NCBI GenBank assembly: GCA_947623455.1
Contig: OX392542.1
Location: 11,167,625-11,231,624, forward strand
DNA: 64,000 bases
Direction: 5' to 3'
From: Mimachlamys varia
Taxonomy: Eukaryota > Mollusca > Bivalvia > Pectinida > Pectinidae
The position numbers and the translations under genes were made by a program. The notes beneath the pieces were generated by a model. That model was not told the DNA's origin. It searched no databases and worked only from the letters and a program-made list of their open reading frames with translations. Below, piece after piece: positions 45,608-57,209 of the stretch. The stretch's first letter is position 1. Each line of letters opens with the position of its first letter.

Positions 45608-45625
45608 ATCCCACTTCTGACACCA
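45608..45625 (-). other. Primer-binding site complementary to tRNA-Leu
   Basis: Eighteen plus-strand bases equal the acceptor-side end of tRNA-Leu including CCA, so the minus-strand element RNA can pair with that tRNA. Three bases (ATT) separate it from the LTR. Both match and position are as expected for a functional primer site. Confidence 0.88.
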
Positions 45626-45628
45626 ATT

Positions 45629-46784
45629 TGTCACGTTACTACACTTCCGACACCATCTCACTAAACACTGTAATTGTTTGATTTGTCTGATAGACTCACT
45701 TGATAAAAACACAACATACTCAATTTCATAAAGTTAGCTAAAGTTTTATTAATATGAATAGACGAAAGAATGTATCACAAATTCCGGTGAATAACTACAG
45801 TCTACTACAACTATTCTAACTATATATCTATAGACTCCTCGCAAGTCTCCCAAAGCTCTCCAACTCAAACTCTACTCGACTCAAAACTACAACTAAAACC
45901 TCCACTCTCAACTTCACTTCAAATAACAACTCCCCACTTCACTTCAAATAATCAACCGACTCGACTTCACTTCGAATAGAAAAAACTAACTCTCTCACTT
46001 CATATCATAACTAACTCAGGAACACCCCTTTATATAGGCAGCACTATTTTAAGATACTGACATCATATGCTAAATATACTTCAACTAACTAAATATAGCT
46101 AATGACATCATTTACTAAATATACCTTAACTCCCTGAGAATGACCACATATACCTATTTATACACTGTACCCTCAGGATGACCTCAAGGCTATATATAAA
46201 CAAACCCTTAGAATGACTTCATACCTATTTATACTCCAGTCCCCAAAATGACCTTCTAGCTATTTATAAACCAGATCCCTAAAATGACTTCATAGCTATT
46301 TATACACAAGTCCTCAGATTGACCTTCTAGCTATTTATAAACCAGATCCCTAAATGACTTCATACCTATTAATACACAAGTCCTCAAATTGACCTTCTAG
46401 CTATATATAAACCAGATCCCTAAATGACTTCATAGCTATTTATACACAAGTCCTCAGATTGACCTTCTAGCTATTTATAAACCAGATCCCTAAATGACTT
46501 CATACCTATTAATACACCAGTCCCTCAGCTAGTATCAAACTCTACTGAAGCCGGGAATGCGATAGCCGATAGCCGCTCAAGTTTGCAGATCACATTAAGA
46601 AAGCTATTAATTGTGATACCATCTCTCTAACTGACCCTTAATTAACAGCTAAAGCAAATAGTAAACCACCAAACTGACCATATGAACACACTTACCTTAC
46701 TTAGAAGACTACAGATAAAAGCCATCCTAATTAATGAAATATGTACACTAATCATAATACTAATCACTTGTTAAAAACTTCACA
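45629..46784 (-). repeat. 5' LTR (right copy)
   Basis: Starts the element in its own orientation. TATATAAAGG lies at 46027-46036 and AATAAA at 45745-45750 on the minus strand. Apart from one additional A near 45980 I see no difference from the left LTR over 1155 bases. Confidence 0.93.
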
Positions 46785-46788
46785 ATAT

Positions 46789-47285
46789 CATCACATGATG
46801 CAAATTTTGTTTATAAAAAAAGAATGAAGTCAACCCGGATATTTATATAATGACGTCACTTCTTAACTAATCGTTATCGATGTCACTTGACCTTGAGCTA
46901 AACCTGGAACTAAACCAGGAACTTAACTATGCAGGTGTGACTTCCCAACCCGGACGGCCGATAGAATTCAAGTTTATAGAAAGTCACGTGACAGTAATAA
47001 CCGTATACCGAACCGTTACTCGGCGAGATTAACTCAATAAGGCGCCCTATAGCCTACTGTTCCTATACGTGATTTTAAGCCATTAACATGGTTTCATTAC
47101 ACCACATGTAAGCAGTAGACAATTATATATAGCAACAACAAAATGTTTATTAGTTTCCGTTGCTCCATAGCAACCAAGAAAAAACTGCAGGTATATTAAC
47201 ATGACGAACATTTCATATACTTTACAGTAAATGATGTATAAACTCAATCATGTTTAATGTGGAGTTATAATCACGGAGCTTGTTG
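46789..47285. other. Right flank of the LTR element, unannotated
   Basis: No supported gene. 'ccttgagctaaacctggaac' near 46890 may be another dispersed repeat piece. Confidence 0.3.
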
Positions 47286-47289
47286 TAAT

Positions 47290-47540
47290 TGAGAATTATG
47301 CCTCAGTTCTCACTCTGAGGCCATGACATTTACTTGGATCTGACCTAGATTTACATCACGGTTGTCGTCGATGAAGCAGAAAACACTTACTCTTTCAGAA
47401 AACATGGTCTTATTCTCTTGTACGTTTACAAGTGCTTATATGTAAATCTGTCCTTTGTTCATATTATTATGAATTTAATCAATTTTGATTTCGAATTATG
47501 CTTTTGTTACGCTTTGATATTCTCTGATTTTTTTTCATTT
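47290..47540 (+). repeat. Dispersed repeat R1, copy 3
   Basis: Ordered blocks 'cagttctcactctgagg', 'catgacatttacttggatct', 'gtcgtcgatgaagcagaaaa', 'cacttactctttcagaaaac', 'ggtcttattctcttgtacg', 'ttgatttcgaattatgcttt' and 'gatattctctga' match the copies at 7040 and 38180. Least rearranged of the three and useful as reference. Confidence 0.75.
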
Positions 47541-49750
47541 TTAAATTCATCTCATACGCGAATAAATTTTCGTGTATACATATGAAGGTAAATATGTCTG
47601 CAGGTAATAACGATATCATATTGCTATGGAATAATGGTCCACGAAACGCATGGCATGCTTCAAGTGTAGAACTGTCATTGCACGGTTATATCGCCGTCTT
47701 TATTCTCGACATTTGTGGAATATAATCGTGTTTAAATGTGTTCAATATGTTTACATTTGGTAACCTAAGAAACTATTTAATTTTACGAGAGAAGAAATAG
47801 ATAAATGAGTAATTATAAATCTTCTGAACGGTGGCTGTTGGGCGAACGGTACAGTAATGATGAAAAAATGCCTTTATTTAGAGATTTTTTCTAGTTGGAA
47901 ACAAAATCAATGAGATGTGTTGGTATTAAAACCCTTATGGATATCGCAGACTAGGAAAAACATCCATCAGGTTTACAAATCGAGACAATTTCAACCTGAA
48001 TTAATATTCGTTAGTTTCCATTCCCTATCTGGTCAAAATCGATTCTCCGGGGATTGTTTCTTTCTTCGTTTGACAAAGGAGACAGGGTGCGCTTAGTATA
48101 GCTACGAACACCATCAATTAGGACCACCCTTTAAGTTAAGCAATTTAGTATGGAGTGTAAGTTCTTGCGTACAAAATCGGTATAGATGGGTGTACAAATA
48201 GCACGACCGACTACGCTCTACTCTAATGCTTGTGGAGTCTTTGCTATATATATCCATGTCTATCGAGGGGTCAATATTTTTTTCAGAAATTAAAATCTTT
48301 CTCGACAAAATACCCGACCCTTGTGTCAAATGATCAATGTTTATATGCTTTCGCAATAGCATATTGGTTTTTAGCCTCCAATGGCAAAACATTTTCAAAT
48401 AATGGTTTATGACTGTACATTGACAAATACGATTTATTTCGGCGAGTTGCTTAGACACAATTTGTTATCAAAACATGACGAAAAAAACAAGGTTTGCATT
48501 CCGATATCAAAACAATTTCTAAATGGCAAGAATGACAAGTTACGTACGAGGTTTGGATCATAGAAAGATTGAATATACCCAGGATGAACATTTTAAAATG
48601 ATTGATTCCTGGTTGAGGATACCTCTGTTGAGCTCGATGTAAAGTGTTCCAGCAGACAGTTGTCAGACACATGGGAACAAACTGGATCGCTGCCTTGGAC
48701 TTTTTATTTCTTGTTCTTATGCGAGATTGAATTTCCAGGAACTGAAATAGACCAAGTCCTGAAATTCCAAACAAGCAAGCTTAAGTATCAACGTCTTACA
48801 TAGAGTCTTATAGTTAACACAACAAGCTCTCCTGCAGTAATATAGCTGGTAAGCAAGCTGATCACTTTACTTTCCTGATCTCGGAGATTTCAACATCGTA
48901 AAGTTTTGACATTCCTGATGATGTCATTCAGAAAACTATGTACTACAACCTATGATAAAGATGTGTAATTATGACAGACGAATTTACAACGCAGGGGTTC
49001 CCTTCATCCTACTGATGAAGAATATGGACAAGTTTTATAGTGTCCATTACGGTGGCATTGGAAAATATCGGTATCCTGGTGTGATATGCCAGTCGATGTT
49101 TAAGCTGTGTTTAACTAATATGCCGTATGGGTTCAGTGTCTCTCTCTTTGAGAATATAGCGACCTAATTTGGGTTTGAGTTTAAATGGCATTGCGAAAGT
49201 TGCCAAGGAGACAGAATACGAACCTAATCTCGTTTCGTCTAAATTTCTGTGAATAACCAAGTATTACAACTGTATTTTGAACTGAAAACTAACCTTTTAT
49301 TATAATTGACACCATCATTTAATTATCCAAAATGTTAATGTATAGTTAATGCTTTAACAGGCCACACATATTTTAAAAGTCCCCATTCCCCACTTAGTAG
49401 CGAATCGACGGCAATGAGGAAACTTAACCGAGGAGGAGAGGGTATAATTAATAGTTTGCCATTGGTTATGTAAATGTAATTGCAGTCTTTATGGCCCAAT
49501 TTATGATATTATTATTTACATATTTACATTTCTAGTGAACTTGGACTCAATATACCTACCGAAATGTTTGAAGGTTATTTTTCGATAAACTTTCCAGTTG
49601 GCGTATAAATACATCAGTCAAGTAGTGCGGGAATTAATCCCTTTTTCCAAACTGTTTACAACCTGGGTTTTGTTTCAGTTTTCAGATCAAATAACCTTGT
49701 TTGTGTTGTACCGTTTTCTAGTTGTTTTCAATACAGAAACAGCTATGAAT
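47541..49750. other. Unannotated AT-rich DNA
   Basis: Several overlapping frames of 60-114 codons on both strands at 48110-48780 have no recognisable domain; the overlap of plus and minus frames argues for chance. Confidence 0.3.
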
Positions 49751-49752
49751 GA

Positions 49753-49850
49753 ATGGGTATAAACCTCAATGGGTCTAGAGACAAATTTGATATGAACTGC
49801 TTCGCAGTTCATTAAATTTGTCTCAAGACCTATTGAGGTTTATACCCCAT
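49753..49850. repeat. Foldback hairpin, about 47-bp arms, 3-nt loop
   Basis: The left arm (atgggtataaacctcaatgg ... gacaaatttgatatgaactg c) and the right arm (gcagttcattaaatttgtct ... ttgaggtttataccccat) are inverted complements with a few mismatches and one 2-base bulge, around a TTC loop at 49801-49803. After the right arm 'aaacctcaac' repeats part of the arm. It is a near-perfect snapback, plausible as a foldback transposon or MITE relic, or a hairpin RNA source. Confidence 0.85.
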
Positions 49851-49854
49851 AAAC

Positions 49855-51975
49855 CTCAACAGAACAGGATTCAATCCTTAAATAAACATGGTAATCGCAT
49901 CACATCGCGTATTGAAACAATGTTGAGCGCATTACGTATATGTAATACAGACGTACTTTGTCCATCATGCTGTGCTGTGAAACCGCTCATAAGGTATTTC
50001 TTTGAATGAATATCAAGCATAAATGCATTTATAGCAAAGATAAATAAGTTGTTTAAAAATGAAAATAACATATCACGATCGATATTTAACAATCATAGTT
50101 GTATAAATGGAATTGTATTTTTATTCTGTTGCTACAATTTGGATGAGGCATCAAAAATGTCACATTTGCCCGCAAAACAAACTATGTACAGTATGGGGGA
50201 AAATACCTATCTCTTTGAATACAATATGCACCTGACCCTTCTGCTTCTACATTAGTTTAGAAATTTTGGATTCCTACCTTTTGGCCCCTAGCATCACTGA
50301 AGAGTCCTAGGAGGACGAAATAGCAGTATGATGCAGTTTAATTCATTTTTTCGGCATACTGTATCTATTACTAAATTTAAGAGGTGCAGCATATGTGTGT
50401 GTTACGTGATCTTTATGATGTAAGATGTGGACAGCAGAATAACATCTGAAAATCACAGACATGTTAAACAACTTTGTCACTAGATCAACTGAACCAAGCA
50501 TGTTCTAAACCCAGTGGCCGATTGTGAATTTGTGACTGAGAATTTAGATAAAATTTCGGGTTAAACCGATGTTTAACTGTGATGTACAGTGTTATAAACG
50601 GCGCAATTATACAAAATGAACATTTTTTTTCAATGTGTTTGTCAAGGATATTCATTAAAATGTTTGGTATTTATTGTATTTTACTTGACGAAATTGATTG
50701 AAGGCAGGCATAAACTGAAACTATACGATTGCACCATTGCAGTAAAGCATATGTTAGCGATATGTAATCAACATTAAATGATATTAAACGAAAATTAGAA
50801 ATACAGAGACTGAAGGATAATGGTACATTTTATTGATTTTTACCATCACAGAGAGATCGGCAACATAAGATGTCTAATTAAGTAAATACATATTGGATTG
50901 GCAAGGAAGTAATTGTGCCTCAGTTTTACTAGGGTTTTAACGAGTTCGTTTAATCTCACCAAGTTTGTCCTAGAACCTTAGCGAAATCATGCCCTCTTTC
51001 AAAGACAAACTCTGTCAAATAACCATTCGCCTTACAAAATTTGAAAATTTCGTTAGCATAAAAGCCCCTCCTGGAAATGTCATTTCTCTTCATCTATTTT
51101 TGTTTTAACGGTAGGTTCATTCTAGCTGAATAATCTTCTATCAGCGATGAGTCCTAGGAGGACGACTTAAAGGTTGCTGGTAAATGCAGTGTAACTTATT
51201 TTTTGCATCTACATATATAATGAATTCCATATTACATTGACACCAGTGTAATATTAAATTTATCACATAACTTATCTTTATGAAAAAATACACCAAAACT
51301 CTCAAATTCGTTATCTGTAAGAAAGGCAAACTTCTTATTTGTGACGGTACCATTTTCAACTACCAAGACAATCATATGACGTCATAAAGACATGATTTGT
51401 GTAATACCATATTTATGACATGACTGTTATGTGATTAAATCTTTTATGACGCCAAAATAAGTCGCCAAATCTGCATCAACTGAAGCAGGATGACTGTGTA
51501 TGTAATGCTCGTTTGGTGCTGTTGTCTTTATTCGTCTCTCCGTTAACAGATCGGGGGCCCCTTGTTCAAAAGGTACCGAGGTTGTTTATACAATCATTAA
51601 CCAAATTGATTGTACAAATTCGTAGAAAATATTTCGGTACAGTTTAAGAATGCGCAAACTCTTAAAAGTTTTAAAATATAAAATAATAAATAATTTTCTT
51701 GTACCGGAACTATTATAGGACTCAATTAACCATGTAATTTAAACTATTTGTACAATTAATTCAATACTTAGTAGACAATGAAACAAAAGCAAATTTCCAT
51801 TTAATGCTCATTTCGTGTAATAGTTGCTGTATAATTACAGATTATGTCCAGACTTTTCAATGCTTTGTCCAGTGCGATTCTCAAAAAGTTTATGTTTTGT
51901 AACGATACTACTTTTTCAACAATCATCCTTATCTGCTCCTTAAAACCATTTGCAGTCATCGATCGTTATTCCACT
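49855..51975. other. Unannotated AT-rich DNA
   Basis: No gene supported. 'gtcctaggaggacga' occurs at 50305 and 51151, each in a similar context, suggesting two diverged copies of a dispersed repeat. Confidence 0.35.
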
Positions 51976-52020
51976 TAATTAATGTGAGGATTAAGGCCCA
52001 TTAGGCCCCTTGTTTTACAC
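51975..52020 (+). repeat. Terminus of the 'tgaccttgac' repeat family
   Basis: 'aatgtgaggattaaggccca' and 'ttaggccccttgtttt' match the ends at 13272 and 23507. It is a short remnant. Confidence 0.45.
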
Positions 52021-53050
52021 GTACCAGGTACATTGAACATATTATCGTTGGTTAATACATTGCACAGTGATTTAGGTCATCGGCTATGAAGGGTTCAAGT
52101 AGCAAAGTTAAAAGTCGTTAACACACATTTCATTTTATATAATTGGACAAAGTGAAGTATCCCTGCATTATAGATATCTACAAATTCTGAATTAAGCTAT
52201 TGTTTTTGCGATTTTTAATAAATGTTTGTAATTTTCCTACCTCAAAATTATCACTGTTAAAGTAAATATTCTGGTTGAGCTCATACGCCAAAAACATCTA
52301 CCGCGTACTTAAAGATAGTATTATTGCTCGGTGTTCCCCCTCGGAATCGTAATGTCGTGATCTAAGTGTGTGTTTGCTAGCCTAGTACAGAGGTGGTTGT
52401 TGACGAAATTTATGGATATGTCCTTTTACCTGTGTTAAGGTATAATTCATATGTGTGTTGTCTAACTTTTGGTGATACCTGTACGACTCTGAGAGAAAGG
52501 TCAGAGGTATGTCTACATCGAAGTACCATAAAATGCCGGTTATTGTCACTGTTCGGCATAGAGAACACTCGTTGTGGTAGTTCTGTCTTTCTTTATTTAC
52601 TTTTCGACTAGAAAAGAAATGTCAGCCACTTTTTTCATGCCGAGAGTTTACCGATGAAATGTGTTATTTACCGTAGTTCTTTCTGATCTAATCCAAAACC
52701 AGGCTGACGATTAGGCGAGGTTAACAGTAGGGCTTGACCTTTGTAGACCAGTACTGGTCCTAACAGGATAAGTGGGACGGATGGCGCAATCCAGCAGCTT
52801 CTCAACAAGGCTGTGGCGTGTTAATCTTCCCTTTGTTTTGTGTTATTACATTACGGTGTAATCATAACAGGGTTTGTGGTTCCGACCAGGCCAGGTCTTT
52901 GTGATCACTTCCAGGAGGAACTTCGTCTCGTTCCGAAGTCACGAGCTGAAGTCTCGCCCTTAAGTCTGGACGTGATTTACTGTTTCTGTTCATTGTTGTA
53001 AGTGGTCAAGTTTATTTCGTTAAAAATTATGGCAGTGATTCATAACAACG
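52021..53050. other. Unannotated DNA, GC-richer at 52680-52980
   Basis: The GC-richer part is open over short lengths on the minus strand but with conflicting frames. No exon assigned. Confidence 0.3.
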
Positions 53051-53057
53051 CAAATAC

Positions 53058-53167
53058 CTGCGACATGTGCGACATATCTTCCTCGATTTTACTGCGAATA
53101 TCATCAATGGCAGCACATTTGGCAGTAGAAATCACTTTTCCGAACAAACACATTTTAGCTGCATTTT
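53058..53167 (-). CDS. Candidate internal exon (36 codons), unrecognised
   Basis: On the minus strand a strong acceptor (ctctgtatttttatctag, ending 53168) and a donor CAG|GTATTT (53057) bound 110 bases: two leading bases plus 36 codons, leaving phase 0. Only one of three frames is open. It reads NAAKMCLFGKVISTAKCAAI, then DDIRSKIEEDMSHMSQ, a helix-forming, protein-like mix. No family recognised. The antisense plus strand is also open (ATG at 53029, 48 codons), which lowers certainty about strand. Confidence 0.35.
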
Positions 53168-53169
53168 CT

Positions 53170-53815
53170 AGATAAAAATACAGAGTATATTCGTATCAGC
53201 TTTCGATATTGGTGGTGCTTTGGAAAAACCTGAAATATCCAATAGAAAATATGGCGTTTCGGGGATATCCTAAAAATTGTAGAACACCAAATATAAGCTT
53301 TACGGATATAAAAATGAATACATGTAATTTGACTAGCTGGTTTGCGTTTTGTCTGATCATATTCGTTTAGAAAGTACAAGTGGTAAACTTTAAAGCAGAA
53401 TTTGAACGAACAAGAATTGCACATATCAAATTTGTCCTATATTGCTAACTACAGGTGGAGGGAAGCTGGCGTGTAGAATTTAGAATTTATTTGAAAACGC
53501 CTTTTATAGTCGGTCTCCATGGTGAATGACCCCTTCCGCTATACCAGATGTATTAAAGTTCATTTTCCCTGAGGTTTCAGAATGTTCATCGCCTGGCTTC
53601 AAAGTAGACAGAACAGCTCACTTTGCGTCAATCGAATTTAAGACGGACGCAAGAATTTGTCCATTTTCAGTCAGGTTCATTGGATATAGAATCAGTGTCC
53701 CAGTTTGTATTCAAATGTGTAGTTATATGTACTAGTTGCAAAATGTTACCAAGATAGAGAAGGTGAATGTTCTAGCTTCATTAAGATCACTAAATAGGAG
53801 GGTAATGCTTCAGTT
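53170..53815. other. Unannotated DNA
   Basis: Plus frame 53526-53735 is open but unrecognised. Confidence 0.3.
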
Positions 53816-53817
53816 TA

Positions 53818-54112
53818 ATCAAATTCAAATTGACTGAATAAATAGAGAATGTTCATTGGAGTAGGTCAAGCACTAGTTTCGGTAACGTTGACCAGGTAAT
53901 GAGGGAATGTATACATGGAGAATGTTCTTTTAACCAAATTCATTGGAGTAGGCCTAGTACTAGTTTCAGTAACGTTGGCCGGGTATAGAGGGGATGTATA
54001 AATGGAGAATGTTCTTTTAACCAAATTCATTGGAGTAGGCCTAGTACTAGTTTCGGTAGCGTTGATCGGGTATAGAGGGAATGTATCAGTTTTAATAAAG
54101 GATAGAGGGGAG
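53818..54112 (+). repeat. 87-bp minisatellite, about 3 copies
   Basis: 'cattggagtagg' recurs at 53854, 53941 and 54028, exactly 87 bp apart, with 'ctagtttcggtaacgttg', 'ggtatagagg' and 'aatggagaatgttcttttaa' in each unit. Units are 29 codons long, which explains a 101-codon minus frame with repeated TETSTRPTPMNLVKRTFS; it is not taken as a gene. Confidence 0.9.
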
Positions 54113-55480
54113 ATGTTCCAGTGTAAGTTTAGTTTGATAAATATAGTGGATGTACCAGCTTGTACCTTCACAGAGTACGCACAACTTAATCAAGGATAAA
54201 TGCAAGTTATTAAAAATGACAATACCTGGTTCTGCCATAAAAAGGTTAAAGTTATCGATGATGCAAGAGAAGAGAAACAGTGGATTGTGATGCGTACGCG
54301 CATTATTCAATTTTAGAAAAAAATCACAATGATGAAGTTTAAAATTCGAAAAAACCAAAATAAGTCTGTGCAATGTTTAGCTCATTCACTGTAAGTGTAT
54401 AGCAGTAACACCTTAACCGTAGAGCCTGCCTAAAGAGGCAACAATCACTTCATCGCTTTAAGCTCTAGCAAAGCGGATGGTTGTTCGTTTGAAAGCATTT
54501 ATGATTTATTATAACCAGAGGTTACATGCGGTACCGTACCTGGAGTAGCTTTGATTATGTCGTTAAATTGTTTATCAAGGTAGGCGGTCGGTGATTTAAC
54601 ACAGACCGTGAAAGATCGCCGCCAACGACACTGTCTCCATTTTGTATACAAAGGTCAAACCGTTCGTCGAAAATCCTTGAAATGTTTTCACAGCATTGGA
54701 TCAATACAAACGTCCAGTTGGCCCAGACAACACGTGTGATGTGAACGTTTGTCAGACGTCGGGTCAATGATAACAGTAAAAGGTTATTTGTTGATCTAGT
54801 AGTGACATGATAGCCAAGATATACAAGTAGAAGCGGTGCTTATGTATATATTTAATTCCAACAAAGAACATGATGTATTAATATGCCTGTCTTGTATTTT
54901 TTGTACAAATTAACTTCTGTTTTGCTCCACACACCCAAAGTATTATCAGACCATTAACTACAAAGAAACAATAAAACTATAATTTTTACATAAACGTTAC
55001 CAGCTACAGGGGGCACACATGTGACTTTTGGTGTTACTAAAAGAGTGGGACTGTAATATAATTACTTTGCGCAAGGTCCAATGTTGCTTTTTACCAATCG
55101 GCTTATGCATTGATCGCGACTGAATGAATTGCCATAGGTAAGATGCCTCAGTGAACAATACACGAACACATTTGAGGAATGCTACCCGAGCAAATCTGTC
55201 TGCCCTGGAAAGATTTGTTGCTTTCTTCGTAGATAAAATAAATTGTCATAAATGCCGATTCTTAACTATGTTGTGAACAAAATGCGGGTTAATTTGAGAC
55301 ATCCTAAACCGTCTTGTTTTCTATGTATGACAACGGTTAAAGAAGTCTTTATGTGACTTCTATAATATTGTGTAGGAAATGATCATTTCATATGATTTCA
55401 ACGATATTGCGATATCCTAATCGTAAAAACATGTTCTCGAATTGACTAGATTGAATTCCCTCGATAGTTCGTGTTTCCTG
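54113..55480. other. Unannotated DNA
   Basis: No gene supported; minus 54555-54767 is open but unrecognised. Confidence 0.3.
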
Positions 55481-56279
55481 TTAATTATGATATGCATGCG
55501 TGTTGATGGGTCAGTAACAAAACGGCTATTTCGTCGGACACGCAGCTCTCTGTCCAGCATTAGGCCTAATCACACTGTATAGGGTTTGTCGCACGTCTGT
55601 CTAATCTGTCTTCATGACCGGCTCCATTACGATCGCCATTACAAAACGCGCTCGGAGCTGTCCCGCAGTTAGGTTCACTCAGGTGAACTGATTTCCGGTC
55701 TGTCATATGATTGAAATCTACATCGGGCCGTAGTTAGGGCTTTTAAATAATCTGCAATCCATTTTGTTCTACCAGAGTCGATCAATACCTCGAGTGATCT
55801 AGTCGGGATGTGCCCGGTGATATGCTATTGTCATGGACGACACCACGCGAGATTTATCCGACATTTACGAGATCGGGTTCGTCAGTGCGCTTTAATCTTG
55901 TTCAGAAGCAAGCTTCATTACCGCTAGGACCAAAGTGATTTTTTTGCAACAATCGGAGCCTGAGTTTGTGAAGTGTTGCGGCACACTGTCAACATGACAG
56001 ACTGAGTTTGTATGAAGTGTTTTCCTGTGTTTGTAATACAGTTTACCTGGGAGAGGTAGTACCCTTGAGACCACGCTACATTAGGACGAGTAGAGTTTCA
56101 ACACGTTGTTCTCCAAACTGTCGGATGTATCTGATGCTGAGTTCCATCCAGCCGTATCACATTAGCGTGTTGAGTGATATACGTCATTTTAATTGACTCT
56201 GAATCTGTGACAAGTGACACAAGATTTCTATTTTCTAAATCTGGTATATAGCTGACGAGGTTTATAAATATTCAAAAAG
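55480..56279 (+). promoter_or_regulatory. GC-richer stretch upstream of a candidate first exon
   Basis: From about 55520 to 55890 CpG-containing words are denser than in the surroundings (for example cgatcgcc, acgcgctcgg, gtcgggatg). A short plus frame at 55833-55895 reads MDDTTRDLSDIYEIGFVSAL and then stops; it could be an upstream ORF. The stretch ends 390 bases before the ATG at 56280, a reasonable position for a promoter and 5' leader. Motif-level evidence only. Confidence 0.25.
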
Positions 56280-56312
56280 ATGGCAGCAGCAATTTTGAAA
56301 TTGATTTTAAAG
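56280..56312 (+). CDS. Candidate first coding exon, 11 codons (MAAAILKLILK)
   Basis: AAAAAGATGG gives a favourable start context. Eleven codons end in AAG followed by the consensus donor GTAAGT (56313-56318). The peptide MAAAILKLILK parallels MAATFLKLLAK of 33555-33587 in length, phase, start and lysine positions (7 of 11 identical), although the DNA has diverged at most third positions (TTG versus CTC, AAA versus AAG). Similar peptides from different codons argue for selection on the protein. Alternative first exons of one gene, or tandem paralogues, would explain it. The gene family is not recognised and no downstream exon in matching phase was found here. Confidence 0.45.
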
Positions 56313-56319
56313 GTAAGTT

Positions 56320-57085
56320 GACTTATTGATATTTCCCAGGAATGTCTATTAAAGCTATTTCCCTATCGGACCTTATTTTATTTTCAAATTTTGGTTTGGC
56401 TGTAACACGAAGATTCACCAGGCTAAACTTGTGGAGCTAATTACCAAATCCATTAATATTTATAGTAAAATTAAAGTAAATAGAGAACCCGGCGCATTTC
56501 TATGTTCAATATCACTACGAACTTATTGTTATTCGGGTACAATATATATATTAAACCCTTATCTCAAGGACTTCCTGTAATTGCTGATTTAATGAATTGT
56601 CCTGTCTGTTACATTGTGATTTTATCGGAATTTGTTCCGTACCGAGGATGTTCTCTATTCGATAAATCTGTTGTGCATTAACATACGAATCACCATGAAT
56701 ACACATATTTGATTATTGCTGAAGACACGTACATGTATGACTGTTATATACATAAGATGTTTTCAAAAATACGAATTGAAAAATATCATAAAAAATGGAG
56801 AAACACTTTATCGGTTATAATCGCGAGAAAGTCAACTCTGAATTTTCCTTGTGTATCGAAGGTGAAGCAAACAAAAAGATTTCGTCTGACGTAGACCAAT
56901 TTCCTTAATTTTGCGGTCCATCAATTATTTTGCACTCATTATGGTGCTATGCATTTCTAATTGCAAGAAACCCACATTGATGACCCAGTAGCTGTGTACT
57001 GTAAAGGCTCCCAATTACGTCCTTGTTTTTTAAGGGATTTTTTAAAAGTTCTATTCATACATTTTTACTTCTGTGAATTGTACCT
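56320..57085. other. Unannotated, intron-like DNA
   Basis: No supported feature. Confidence 0.3.
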
Positions 57086-57087
57086 AG

Positions 57088-57205
57088 AGATGCAACAACA
57101 AATATTTCACAATGTTGGAGGTACTTGGTGTTGTTACCTTATATTTGACCTGAGAATGGTTGAGGACAAGGCTAACACATCCCAAATGTTCTCTTTACTG
57201 TCTTG
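57088..57205 (+). CDS. Candidate internal exon (38 codons), unrecognised
   Basis: A good acceptor (acttctgtgaattgtacctag, ending 57087) and the consensus donor GTAAGT (57206) bound 118 bases. One frame is open: two leading bases, MQQQIFHNVGGTWCCYLIFD, then LRMVEDKANTSQMFSLLS, leaving phase 2. The entry phase does not fit direct splicing from the phase-0 exon at 56280. That join would meet stops, so the two are not claimed to be neighbours in one mRNA. Confidence 0.28.
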
Positions 57206-57209
57206 GTAA

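Larger units (their letters stand above)
41176..46788 (-). mobile_element. Complete LTR retrotransposon, non-autonomous-looking, recent
   Basis: Two direct repeats (41180-42334 and 45629-46784, about 1155 bp) begin TGTCACGTTA and end TTCACA, obeying the TG..CA rule, and are flanked by ATAT (41176-41179 and 46785-46788). Next to the right repeat, 45608-45625 reads ATCCCACTTCTGACACCA, identical to the 3' end of animal tRNA-Leu with CCA. On the minus strand this is an 18-nt primer-binding site, so the element reads right to left. A purine-rich tract (agcgggagatatt, complement of 42335-42347) adjoins the 3' LTR. The LTRs differ, as far as I can see, by a single A indel, so insertion was recent. 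The 3.3-kb interior shows no gag-pol frame or reverse-transcriptase motif, far too little for an autonomous Ty3/gypsy element. It may be mobilised in trans. I recall tRNA-Leu priming for the bivalve Steamer element. Confidence 0.92.

Noticed and set aside
48114..48774. Overlapping 60-114 codon frames on both strands
   Set aside because: Conflicting frames without splice or domain support; consistent with chance.
53866..54171. 101-codon minus frame with TETSTRPTPMN repeats
   Set aside because: Created by the 87-bp tandem repeat, whose unit is a multiple of three.
56280..57205. Splicing of 56280-56312 directly to 57088-57205
   Set aside because: Phase is incompatible; the joined frame would hit stops within the second exon.
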